Assembly: GCF_900156175.1 (NCBI RefSeq)
Contig: NZ_FTMV01000001.1
Coordinates: 310,001-374,000, forward strand
Direction: 5' to 3'
DNA: 64,000 nucleotides
From: Janthinobacterium sp. TND4EL3
GTDB lineage: Bacteria > Pseudomonadota > Gammaproteobacteria > Burkholderiales > Burkholderiaceae_D
Under the pieces are notes generated by a model. The model saw nothing but the letters and a program-made list of their open reading frames with translations. It did no database searches and had not been told where the DNA came from. The number at the start of each line of letters is the position of its first letter. Within the stretch, counting starts at the first letter, position 1. Below are positions 1 to 7,674 of this stretch, piece after piece. A program made the position numbers and the translations under genes.

Positions 1-509
1 ATTGCGCCGCCGCGCGTGTATTCCTGGCGGCACGCGTCAAGGATCAGCACGGCGCCGCGCGCGCCCGTGCGCTGCAAGTCGCCCGCCAGGCTGGAAACGG
101 ACACGCCCTGGGCGGCGATGGCGGCCGCGCTCAGCGCATTCATGTTGGCACCCAGCGGCAGCACGTAATTGGCTTCGCCCGCCTGCGCGCCGTGGCCCGC
201 GTAAAACACGAGGGCGATATCGGCGCCGCGCGCCTGCGTGGAAAACTCGGCCGTGGCCTTTTGCAGCTGTTGCGCATTGATGTCCGTGCGCAACACCACT
301 TCAAAGCCGAGGCGGCGCAGGCGCTCGGCCATGGCGCGTGCATCGTTCACGGGATTCAATAGTGGCTGCGGATAGGCCGCATTGCCGATCACGAGGGCGA
401 TGCGCTTGCCGGGGGCGCTGGCGGCGCTGCCCGCCGGCGCGGCGGCCAGTGCGAAGTTGCAGTCCAGCAAAAAGAAGACGGTCAACAGCAGGGGGAATAG
501 GCGGCGCAT
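1..509 (-). CDS. Caspase-family (peptidase C14) protein, 3' end outside window
   Basis: Reading leftwards from an ATG at 507-509, the frame stays open to the window edge, so only about the first 170 residues are seen. It opens with a signal peptide (MRRLFPLLLTVFFLLDCNFA) followed by an Ala-rich linker and the caspase-fold start KRIALVIGNAAY. The catalytic dyad is visible: His in YAGHG near residue 104 and Cys in LDACR near residue 160. LxNPxNDA between them is also typical of bacterial metacaspase-like proteins. The signal peptide implies a periplasmic or membrane-tethered product. It diverges from the sigma-like gene at 698. The C-terminal domain, which normally tells these proteins apart, is not in the window, so substrate and role are unknown. 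Confidence 0.85.
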   Translation of the reverse strand, partial: MRRLFPLLLTVFFLLDCNFALAAAPAGSAASAPGKRIALVIGNAAYPQPLLNPVNDARAMAERLRRLGFEVVLRTDINAQQLQKATAEFSTQARGADIALVFYAGHGAQAGEANYVLPLGANMNALSAAAIAAQGVSVSSLAGDLQRTGARGAVLILDACRQEYTRGGA

Positions 510-697
510 CGGTGTCTCTGGAGATTGTCGTTGAAGTAACAAAAGTTAGCGATTTCCAGTTTGATATGAGAAAATTGCTTAAATGCATTTTACCTTACTG
601 ACAAGTTTCTCTTGTCTGGCCAGCGCATTGCTTGTTTGCCGGTGCGCAGTAGCGCCGGCCAGTGGCGCGTGGCGCCCAACCCAGGATCGGACCGGCT
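510..697. promoter_or_regulatory. Divergent intergenic region, caspase gene / sigma-like operon
   Basis: The 188 bases between the two divergent starts are clearly more A+T-rich in their centre (about 535-600) than the flanks, as expected of a shared promoter region. I see no convincing -35/-10 pair and no strong palindrome. A GGATCGG at 684-690 lies a sensible distance before the GTG at 698 and is the likely ribosome site of the rightward gene. Confidence 0.4.
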
Positions 698-1462
698 GTG
701 CAATCGGAACAATTTGAACGCATTCATGACTTATGGACGCGCCGCCAGCGGCTGTCGCAAGGCGAACTGGGCGAGTTCTACCAGCGCGTCATCGCCGCGC
801 TGGCGCCGTGCCGCCCGCGCGAAGCGGCTTCGCTGGGCGACTCGCTGGCCGACTTGCGCCACCAGTTTTTCATCGAAAAAGTCCTGCATGGCGACAGCGA
901 CGCCGCGCCCCACCACGTCGGCGCCTTGTTCCTCTACTTCAAGCGCTTCATCATCGACCAGCTGCGCAAGCAGCGCGATGACGAGGATGCCGATGCGCAA
1001 GAGGGCTGCGAGCTGCAGGCGCCCGACGCGTATGCCGCGCCGCTGCGCGACTACCAGCTCACGCCGCAGCAGGTGCGCGAAGCGGCCGACGTGTTCATCG
1101 CCACCTTGCCCCGCGATTTGATCTTGCTGCTGCGCCATTGCGGCTGCGGCGGCATGCCCGTCAGGGAACTGGCCGAGCAGATCGCGTCCGCGCATTACCA
1201 CGGCGGAAAATTAGGTCTCGTGCACCGGCAGAAGGGCGATTCCGCCAGCGCGGGACGGCAGATCGTCGAGCCGGCCCACCGCGCCACCTTGCTGGGCAGC
1301 TGGGTCTTGACCCTGCTCAAGCTGCGCGTGGGCGATGCCCTGGGTGCGCGCGACATGCAGGCGGCGCAAATAGTTTTGGATATTCTGTGCGTGGCCGCGT
1401 TATCCCTGCACCTGGACCCCGTGTCCACCTCCCCGAACCCTGATGAAAGGCCAACGGCATGA
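698..1462 (+). CDS. Putative sigma-70-like regulator
   Basis: A 254-residue protein if started at GTG 698, which has GGATCGG upstream; an in-frame ATG at 662 would add 12 residues. The segment LFLYFKRFIIDQLRKQR (near residue 80) resembles the core-binding helix of sigma region 2, and the later part (VRELAEQIA, then HYHGGKLGLVHR and TLLGSWV) resembles the region-4 half of a divergent family of sigma-like proteins. It is the first gene of a rightward run and overlaps the next gene by 4 bases, which encodes a one-helix membrane protein with an anti-sigma-type C-terminal domain. That pairing supports a sigma/anti-sigma reading. The similarity is by eye only; a DNA-binding protein of another type is possible. 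Confidence 0.45.
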   Translation: MQSEQFERIHDLWTRRQRLSQGELGEFYQRVIAALAPCRPREAASLGDSLADLRHQFFIEKVLHGDSDAAPHHVGALFLYFKRFIIDQLRKQRDDEDADAQEGCELQAPDAYAAPLRDYQLTPQQVREAADVFIATLPRDLILLLRHCGCGGMPVRELAEQIASAHYHGGKLGLVHRQKGDSASAGRQIVEPAHRATLLGSWVLTLLKLRVGDALGARDMQAAQIVLDILCVAALSLHLDPVSTSPNPDERPTA

Positions 1463-2481
1463 CTGCATTGACGCCCACACTGGCCATCGTTGCCGCCCGT
1501 TTGCCGTCGCCGCCGTCTTCCGCCCAGCTGCTGGACGGGGACGTGGCGGGCGACACGCCCGACTGGCGCGGCATTGCCGTGCCGGAACACTTGATGCAAC
1601 GTTTTGCGCGCCGCAGCGACGCGGCGCCTTTGGCCGGGCGGCCTATCGCGGGCGGACAGATCCACCTGCTGGCGCCTTGTCCCGGCTTTGGCGCCGTGCT
1701 GCTCGACGCCTGGGACAGCTCGGGGCAGCGCTGGCGCGGCTGGCTCGTCACGCCGGACGCGGCGTATGCGGACGCCTGCGGCCTCGTGGTCGAGGAACGC
1801 GACGCGCCCGCCGACCCCCGCGCGGGCCTGGTGCTGTGCGACATGCCCGTGACCGTGGCCGTGACGGACCTGGGCGCCTGCCTGGGCGTGTTCAGCCAGG
1901 AGCGCCTGCAGGCGGTGCGCTGGCTGGAAACCCATGGCCGCGCCAACGGGGCCGCCGCGGCGCCCGGCGTGATCGCCCGCGTGGCCTTGCCCGGCGACGG
2001 CTATGCGCTGACGGGCACGCCGCTGTCGAGCGAACTGGGCAAGGATGGCCGCGTGGCGTACCGGCAATTGCTGCGCCAGGGGCTGCAGCAGTTGCAGATC
2101 GCTTCGGCCGATGCCGCCGCGCCACAGATGACGCCAATCAAGCCCGCCAACGCGAACCGCTGGCTGAAGATCGTCACCGCCGTGGCCGCCAGCGTGATGG
2201 TGGTGCAATCGGCGTGGCTGTTCCTGCCGAAAGATCAGGCTGTCGTCGGCAATGCGGAGTTCCGCAGCGGCGGCAGCGGCGTCGAGACGGGCGTGCGCAC
2301 GCGCGTGCTGTTCCGCGCCGAGGCGACGGAGGCGGAGATCCGCACCTGGCTGCGGCGCGAGCAACTGGAGATCGTCGCCGGTCCCGATACGCTCGGCGCC
2401 TTCACCTTGCTGTCGCGTGACCGCCAGAAAGTCTTGCCGCCGCCAGGCCCGGGCAATCCGCTGGCCGTCATCAATCCCTGA
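1459..2481 (+). CDS. Single-pass membrane protein, anti-sigma-factor-like
   Basis: A 340-residue protein with a long N-terminal part, presumably cytoplasmic, one membrane helix at about residues 235-254 (IVTAVAASVMVVQSAWLFL) and a periplasmic tail. The tail holds ATEAEIRTWLRREQLEIVAGP followed by GAFTLL, a pattern I know from the C-terminal domain of many proteobacterial anti-sigma factors. No zinc-finger HxxxCxxC is present. ATGA overlap with the sigma-like gene indicates translational coupling. Inferred role: holds the upstream regulator at the membrane and releases it on an envelope signal. It may be linked to the divergent caspase gene; neither link is proven. Confidence 0.5.
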   Translation: MTALTPTLAIVAARLPSPPSSAQLLDGDVAGDTPDWRGIAVPEHLMQRFARRSDAAPLAGRPIAGGQIHLLAPCPGFGAVLLDAWDSSGQRWRGWLVTPDAAYADACGLVVEERDAPADPRAGLVLCDMPVTVAVTDLGACLGVFSQERLQAVRWLETHGRANGAAAAPGVIARVALPGDGYALTGTPLSSELGKDGRVAYRQLLRQGLQQLQIASADAAAPQMTPIKPANANRWLKIVTAVAASVMVVQSAWLFLPKDQAVVGNAEFRSGGSGVETGVRTRVLFRAEATEAEIRTWLRREQLEIVAGPDTLGAFTLLSRDRQKVLPPPGPGNPLAVINP

Positions 2482-2509
2482 ATCCTGAAATAAGAGAAAG
2501 TTATCAAGC

Positions 2510-3370
2510 ATGACAACGTATAAGAATTTCGCATCTGCGCACTGGCGCAAACTGGCCCTGGGCCTGGCCGCCGGCGTCCTGTTGACGGGCTGCGCCATGA
2601 CGCCGAACGGCCGTGGCGGCGTGATGGTGGGCCTCGATACAGCCGAGCTGTTCGGCACGCCGATTTCCACCTTCCGCCTGCGCGACGGCACGGAAGGCAC
2701 CCTGCGCAAGGACCCGCAGGGCAAGTATTCGATCAAGCTGTCGCAGGCCTTCCGCGTCGTGCCGCTGGCCAATGCCATCACGGCCCGCGTGGCGAGGGTG
2801 GAAAACGTGGGCGAGCGCACCGTGGTGATCGTGGAGACGCAGGAACGCAGCTGTGCCTACCGCTATGAAGTGCTGGCCTTCCAGGGCACGGACGTGCTGC
2901 AGTGGACCGTGGGCAATTGCAACGACCGCCCCCGCGTGGAGCTGGCGGCCGATGGCAAATCGCTCAATATCGATTTTCCCAACTACAACCGCCTGTCGCG
3001 CATGATCTACACGGACAACCGCCTGCTCAACGCCAGCGTGGCCGTGCCGCCCGGCGTCGATACGCGCGCCCAGCCGTTTGCCGACGATGCCTTGCGCGGC
3101 ACCGGCCCCGCCATCGCCACCCTGCCTGGGAGCGGCAGCGACAGCGGCCGCGTGATTCCCGCGCCGCCGGCGGCCGCTCCGGTCCCTGCCGCCGCGCCGA
3201 AAGCGGGCAGCCGCGCCAGCGCCAAGCCGCGCCGCCAGGAAACCCCGGCCAGGGCGGCGGCGCCCGCCATCAGCCTGCCCGCCCCGCGCAGCGCGGCGGC
3301 TGCCCCTGCGGCGCCGATGATCTTCCATGCCGAAGAGATCAAGCCTGTCGTCATCGATCTGAGGAAATAA
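2510..3370 (+). CDS. Putative lipoprotein with Pro/Ala-rich C-terminal tail
   Basis: A 286-residue protein. Residues 1-28 form a lipoprotein signal ending in the lipobox LLTGC. Residues about 30-185 look like one compact beta-rich domain with two Cys (RSC, GNC) that could form a disulfide. From about residue 200 the protein becomes a low-complexity Ala/Pro/Arg tail of about 70 residues, likely an extended wall-spanning segment, ending in VVIDLRK. It lies 28 bases after the anti-sigma-like gene and 1 base before the next gene, so it belongs to the same transcript. I do not recognise a named family. Confidence 0.6.
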   Translation: MTTYKNFASAHWRKLALGLAAGVLLTGCAMTPNGRGGVMVGLDTAELFGTPISTFRLRDGTEGTLRKDPQGKYSIKLSQAFRVVPLANAITARVARVENVGERTVVIVETQERSCAYRYEVLAFQGTDVLQWTVGNCNDRPRVELAADGKSLNIDFPNYNRLSRMIYTDNRLLNASVAVPPGVDTRAQPFADDALRGTGPAIATLPGSGSDSGRVIPAPPAAAPVPAAAPKAGSRASAKPRRQETPARAAAPAISLPAPRSAAAAPAAPMIFHAEEIKPVVIDLRK

Positions 3371-3371
3371 G

Positions 3372-5012
3372 ATGGCCGCGAGTCTGCGCAGTCTGCAAAT
3401 CCGGCAGACCTTGATCCTGATCGTCCTGACGATCATTTATTTGTGCTGCGAGCTGGGCTTCAATGCCCGTTTGCTCGATGTGGTGGGCGGCGACGTCAAG
3501 CCGCACGACGTGGAAGGCGTGGAATTCTATGGCCGCAGCCTGTCGGGCATCGCCGCCGCGCTGGTGGTGCTGCAACTGATGTGGCGCCGCCGCCTGAAGA
3601 ACAATGGCAGCGGCCCCAGCTGGAAAAAGATCATCTTTTGCTGCGTCGCCACGGCTGCGGTCGTGTTCTGCATTTTGAAGACGACGGTCACCGTGCTGGT
3701 CGAAACGCGCGATGCGCAATTTCGCCGCCTGGCCTTCAACACCACCTTGATGCAGCGCTCGCTGGTGGGCGGCAGCCTGCAATTGCAGGGCCTGGTCGAT
3801 GATCCCACCCTGTTTGCCAAGCCCGAAGGCAAGGCCTTCCTGGCCCTGTTTCCGTTCCTGGCCGTGTCGGTGGGCCACCTCGACGAGCGCATGGAGCCGG
3901 CCAAGGAGCAGTTGATCAACTTTAATGTCCGCAAGATCGCCGGCGGCGCGGCCGGTTACTACGACAAGTACCAGCAGGCGATCGGCGAAGTGCATGACAA
4001 GTGGAAATTGTATTCGGGAATCATTCCCGACGACGATGCGGGCTTGCGCCAGCAGCAGGAATCGGCGTGGAACGATTACCGGCAAAGCCTGTCGCGCCAC
4101 GGCTGGCAGCCGCATTCCGTGCCGGCGCGGCGCAAGGCGGCCGTCGTCAACAATGTGCGCAAGAAGGTGCCCGTGTCGGCCAACTGGCACCCGGCCGACC
4201 AGATTTCGTTCCGCCTGGCCGTCAAGCGCCGCTATGCGTCGGAAGCGGCCAGCAAGGGGTTGACTATCAAGGGCGACCGCATTCCGCCCGGCCTGTCCTT
4301 CCCCGCGTTCGTGGCGCGCCCCGGCATCCAGGCCGTGCTGCGCGACGGGCCGGACGGCGGCGACGGCAGCGAAGCGGGCAAGGGCTTGCGGCTGCCCAAG
4401 GGGGCCGTGGTGCAGGACGCGTATGCGAGTCCGGCCGAGTTCAGCCGCCTGTTCGACCAGTTCGCCGCGCGCCAGACGGCGGAAAAGCTGGTGGAATACC
4501 GCGCTAGCCGCACGGATTTTGAAGTGGGCGGCAAATACTTTGAGGAGGGCAAGGAAGCGGCGCGCGCGGCCATCGTGCCGCCTGTCGCCCTGTTCTTTTC
4601 GCTCTTGGGCGCCATCGGCCACTTCTCGAAACTGCTGTACCTGATCGCCACCGTGGGCTTGCTGGTGCTGGCGGCGCGCCGCGGCGAGCAGGCGGGCGCC
4701 GATGGCCAGCTGAGCCGCCGTTCCGCTTGGATCGCCACGGGCGTGCTGGCCGGCGCCTTCCTGGGAACCTGGGGCATTTTTACCCTGTCGGACAATAATG
4801 TCACGAAGAGCGAACTGTTCCGCCAGATGCTGGACTGGAATCGCCAGGCCGACGGCGACAGCACGCGCTGGCAAATCGCCGGCAAGGGCTTGCTGGCCAA
4901 TATCACGCACGTCGTGGCGGTGGGGCAGGGCTACAGCTACCCCGTCAACGAGGCGATCCGCATCAATGTTTTGCAGGGAATCGAATATGGTTATCATCCG
5001 GAAAAAAAATAA
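3372..5012 (+). CDS. Uncharacterised polytopic inner-membrane protein
   Basis: A 546-residue protein. Three membrane segments lie near residues 12-30, 55-70 and 84-103; then comes a roughly 280-residue soluble domain (about 105-395), probably periplasmic, rich in Lys/Arg and Pro; then two or three further segments near residues 398-435 and 452-472; and a short C-terminal soluble part. No enzyme motif that I recognise. It starts 1 base after the lipoprotein gene and its last 26 bases overlap the start of the phosphodiesterase gene, so the three are translated from one message. The architecture (membrane anchor, large loop, membrane anchor) would suit an envelope sensor or scaffold; this is a guess. 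Confidence 0.6.
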   Translation: MAASLRSLQIRQTLILIVLTIIYLCCELGFNARLLDVVGGDVKPHDVEGVEFYGRSLSGIAAALVVLQLMWRRRLKNNGSGPSWKKIIFCCVATAAVVFCILKTTVTVLVETRDAQFRRLAFNTTLMQRSLVGGSLQLQGLVDDPTLFAKPEGKAFLALFPFLAVSVGHLDERMEPAKEQLINFNVRKIAGGAAGYYDKYQQAIGEVHDKWKLYSGIIPDDDAGLRQQQESAWNDYRQSLSRHGWQPHSVPARRKAAVVNNVRKKVPVSANWHPADQISFRLAVKRRYASEAASKGLTIKGDRIPPGLSFPAFVARPGIQAVLRDGPDGGDGSEAGKGLRLPKGAVVQDAYASPAEFSRLFDQFAARQTAEKLVEYRASRTDFEVGGKYFEEGKEAARAAIVPPVALFFSLLGAIGHFSKLLYLIATVGLLVLAARRGEQAGADGQLSRRSAWIATGVLAGAFLGTWGIFTLSDNNVTKSELFRQMLDWNRQADGDSTRWQIAGKGLLANITHVVAVGQGYSYPVNEAIRINVLQGIEYGYHPEKK

Positions 5013-5898
5013 GGCGGCCGCCCTGGCCTTGCTGCTGTGCATGACCAGCACGGTCGTCCAGGCCGACTGCCTGGGCATGAAGGTGCATGCCCACCGTGGC
5101 GCCGGCAATGCGCCGGAAAACTCGCTGAGCGCGCTGCGCAACACGTATTTCGGCACCTGGGACGGCGTCGAGACGGATTTGCAGCTGCTGGGCGACGGCA
5201 GCTGGGTCGTGCACCACGACCTGCTCACGGGCCGGGTGGTCGACACGGGCGCGCCCCGCACCGTGAAACAATTGACGGCCGACGACTGGCGCGCGGCCAG
5301 CATGAAGAACCGCGGCGTGCTCACGGCGGAAACGCCGCCCTTCGTGAGCGACATCGCCGACCTGGCCACGGCTTTCCCGGCCAAGACCCTGAATGCGGAA
5401 ATCAAGGATGTCCTGCCTTCGTGCGCGCCCATCAACACCCTGGTGGCGCAATTGCGCGGCGGCATCAAGCACGGCAACTGGTTCTTGACGTCGGGCGTGC
5501 CGAACAACCTCGCCTGCGCGCGCCGCGCCGACCCGCAAGGCTACCTGGGCCTGCTCGTGTTTGACGCGCGCAATGCGCAGGCGGCCGGCGCCAACCGGGT
5601 CAGCCGCTATATCGCGAAGAACGCCCGCCCGCCCAAGCTGGACAAACCGTGGCTGCAGCGGGTGCAGCAGCAGATCGGCATGCCCGTCGGCGTGCACGTC
5701 GATGCGCGCAGCCTGGACGCCAATCCGAATCTGCTGGCCGATGCGGCCGGCATGAACATGCCCGTCTTCGTCTACGCCGTCGACGGCGACTCGGCCCTGG
5801 CCGCATCCTTGCTGCGCGCCCAGCAGCGCAGCCACCGCCTGCCCAGCGGCGTCATTCTTGACGGCAACCCCGAAACGTTTTGTGCGATGATGAAGTAA
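4987..5898 (+). CDS. Secreted glycerophosphodiester phosphodiesterase family protein
   Basis: A 303-residue protein. I chose ATG 4987 because it gives a good signal peptide (KKNKAAALALLLCMTSTVVQA); the frame is open further upstream but lies inside the previous gene. The mature part carries the GDPD signature: HRGAGNAPENSL (catalytic His, Asn-Ser loop), VETDLQ (metal-binding Glu and Asp) and VHHD (second catalytic His), then LNAEIKD. Known family members split glycerophosphodiesters or related phosphodiesters in a TIM barrel with a divalent metal. The signal peptide puts it in the periplasm. The 26-base overlap with the upstream membrane-protein gene suggests coupled expression. Confidence 0.85.
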   Translation: MVIIRKKNKAAALALLLCMTSTVVQADCLGMKVHAHRGAGNAPENSLSALRNTYFGTWDGVETDLQLLGDGSWVVHHDLLTGRVVDTGAPRTVKQLTADDWRAASMKNRGVLTAETPPFVSDIADLATAFPAKTLNAEIKDVLPSCAPINTLVAQLRGGIKHGNWFLTSGVPNNLACARRADPQGYLGLLVFDARNAQAAGANRVSRYIAKNARPPKLDKPWLQRVQQQIGMPVGVHVDARSLDANPNLLADAAGMNMPVFVYAVDGDSALAASLLRAQQRSHRLPSGVILDGNPETFCAMMK

Positions 5899-5922
5899 GT
5901 GCTTTCACTGCGAGTACATGCC

Positions 5923-6510
5923 ATGACCTTGCCCAACACCGACCCAGCCGCTACCCTGGCCCGCAGCGCCATTGGCGCCATGTTCTTTTCCCTGTTCGGC
6001 GGCCTGTGGGTGGCCGCCTGGTGCGTGCAGACGTATGGCGCCCAGCCTTTGCGTCTGCTGCCGGTGGCCGCCATCACCGTCCTGCTGTTCATGCTGGCGT
6101 GGCGCCAGTTCAGCCGCCACCGGGCCGCGCATGCGGCGGCGGAACAGACGCCGCAAGCGAAGCGCGCGGGCCGGCTGTTCAATATGGTGAACGCGGGCCA
6201 GTGGATCGCCATCTTCATCGTCGGCAACGTCCTGAAAAACCTGGGGCTGCAGGCATGGTTCATTCCCGCCGTGATCCTGATCGTGGGCCTGCATTTCTTT
6301 CCGCTGGCCTGGCTGTTCAAGGCGCGCCGCCACGTGGCCATCGGCATGGCCCTGTGCGTGTGGGCCATCGGCTATCCATTCGCCGTGCGCCATGGCCCCA
6401 TCCATCCCGTCGGCTGCCTCGGTGCCGGCCTGATCCTGTGGGTGGCGGCCCTGTCCGCCGTGCGCGCCGGTTTTGCCGTGCAGCAGAGCGCCTTGCCGTC
6501 CCAGAAATAG
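5923..6510 (+). CDS. Six-helix integral membrane protein, unknown function
   Basis: A 195-residue protein from ATG 5923; an in-frame GTG at 5899, one base after the previous stop, would add eight residues. Six hydrophobic stretches can be seen (about residues 12-34, 45-62, 90-108, 115-133, 138-156 and 165-185), with a basic loop after the second. The sequence resembles small uncharacterised membrane proteins often annotated only as hypothetical. It is the last gene before the terminator at 6521, so it is probably the tail of the 698-6510 transcript. Confidence 0.6.
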   Translation: MTLPNTDPAATLARSAIGAMFFSLFGGLWVAAWCVQTYGAQPLRLLPVAAITVLLFMLAWRQFSRHRAAHAAAEQTPQAKRAGRLFNMVNAGQWIAIFIVGNVLKNLGLQAWFIPAVILIVGLHFFPLAWLFKARRHVAIGMALCVWAIGYPFAVRHGPIHPVGCLGAGLILWVAALSAVRAGFAVQQSALPSQK

Positions 6511-6520
6511 CTCTATCCGA

Positions 6521-6542
6521 CGGCCCGACCAGGGCCGTTTTT
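6521..6542 (+). terminator. Rho-independent terminator
   Basis: Six-base GC stem CGGCCC/GGGCCG with a five-base loop, followed directly by TTTTT. It closes the rightward run that starts at 698, eleven bases after the last stop codon. Confidence 0.8.
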
Positions 6543-6611
6543 CTGTTCCTCCCTGCCTGTTTTTTGCGCATCGCAGCACCGAAAATGTTTGCATCGCGCG
6601 CGTGACTGGCC

Positions 6612-6637
6612 TATAAATGTAATCGATTACATTTATA
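6612..6637. promoter_or_regulatory. LacI-type operator, 26-bp perfect palindrome
   Basis: Every base of 6612-6637 is matched by its mirror partner around a central CG; the core is TGTAATCGATTACA, the classic shape of a LacI/GalR-family operator. The last base is the A of the ATG used for the LacI gene, so bound repressor would sit on the start of its own gene and of the transporter operon. Autoregulation and sugar-controlled release are the natural inference. Confidence 0.85.
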
Positions 6638-7674
6638 TGAAAAGCCCCATGCCGCCAGCCGTCCCGTCTTCCTTGCCGAGCGAAACCGTCTCCATCAGCG
6701 CCGTCGCCGCGCATGCGGGCGTGTCGGTGGCCACCGTCTCGCGCGTGATGAACGAGCAGGCCGGGGTGCGGGCGCCCACGCGCGACAAGGTGCTCGCGTC
6801 CGTGGCCGCGCTCGGCTACCGCATGAACCACCTGGCGCGCAGCCTGCGCACGGCCGAGAGCCGCATGCTGCTCACCATGGTGCCCGACGTGGGCAACCCT
6901 TTCTATGCGCAAATCGTGCGCGGCATCGACACGGTGGCGCGCGAACACGGCTATTTCGTGCTGCTGTGCGACACGGGCGCCGATGCGGGCCGCGAGCGCT
7001 CGTATTTCGACCTGCTGCGCATGCACCGCGCCGACGGCGCCATCTGCCTGGACCCGGACACGGTGCAGCATGCGCTGTCGCACGAGTCCGCCAGCCTGCC
7101 GTGGGTGGCCTGCTGCGAATTCGACCCCGGCGTGGCCGTGCCCTATGTCGGCATCGACAACCACCGGGCCGCCTCCGACGCCGTCGCGCACCTGTTGTCG
7201 CGCGGCCATACGCGCATCGGCCTGATCAACTCCGACGAGCGCTATCTGTACGCGCGGCAACGCCAGCAAGGCTATCTGGACACCCTGGCGGCCGCCTGCC
7301 TGCCCGTGCGGCCGCAATGGGTGCACACGGTGCAAAGCCTCGACTATGAGGCGGGCACGGCCGCCACCCTGCGTATGATGGCGCAGCCCGATGCGCCCAC
7401 GGCCATCTTTGCCGTCTCCGACACCCTGGCCATCGGCGTCTTGAGCGCGCTGCGCCAGCTGAACCTGCGCGTGCCCGAGGACGTGGCCGTCATCGGCTTC
7501 GACGATATTGCCATCGCCGCGCAGATGGCCCCCGGTTTGACCACCATCGCGCAGCCCATGCGCGAGCTGGGCGAGACGGCGGCCCGCCTGCTGCTGCAGC
7601 GGCTGGCGGACCCGGCAGCCAGCGTGCCGGGCGTGTTGCTTGAACATAACTTGGTCTTGCGAGGGAGTGCATAG
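6637..7674 (+). CDS. LacI-family transcriptional regulator of the sugar operon
   Basis: A 345-residue repressor. The N-terminal helix-turn-helix (ISAVAAHAGVSVATVSRVMN, then LGYRMNHLARSLRT hinge) starts unusually late, near residue 20, and is followed by a periplasmic-binding-protein-like sensor domain (VPDVGNPFYAQIVRG; GFDDIAIAAQMAPGLTTI). I use ATG 6637; ATG 6649 is also in frame. No ribosome site is visible because the operator palindrome fills the space upstream, so the message may be leaderless or start further inside. It overlaps the transporter ATPase gene by one base and almost certainly controls that operon through the palindrome at 6612. Confidence 0.9.
   Translation: MKSPMPPAVPSSLPSETVSISAVAAHAGVSVATVSRVMNEQAGVRAPTRDKVLASVAALGYRMNHLARSLRTAESRMLLTMVPDVGNPFYAQIVRGIDTVAREHGYFVLLCDTGADAGRERSYFDLLRMHRADGAICLDPDTVQHALSHESASLPWVACCEFDPGVAVPYVGIDNHRAASDAVAHLLSRGHTRIGLINSDERYLYARQRQQGYLDTLAAACLPVRPQWVHTVQSLDYEAGTAATLRMMAQPDAPTAIFAVSDTLAIGVLSALRQLNLRVPEDVAVIGFDDIAIAAQMAPGLTTIAQPMRELGETAARLLLQRLADPAASVPGVLLEHNLVLRGSA

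Noticed and set aside
612..1121. Alternative frame overlapping the sigma-like gene
   Set aside because: Ser/Arg-rich frame-shifted translation without motifs; the 698-1462 frame reads into a coupled downstream gene.
1195..2820. Very long open frame on the minus strand opposite the sigma/anti-sigma-like genes
   Set aside because: Typical antisense shadow in GC-rich coding DNA: His/Arg/Gln-rich low-complexity translation, no domain, and the plus-strand genes have better starts and motifs. The same holds for long antisense frames at 3351-5507, 10124-12265 and 57581-59326.
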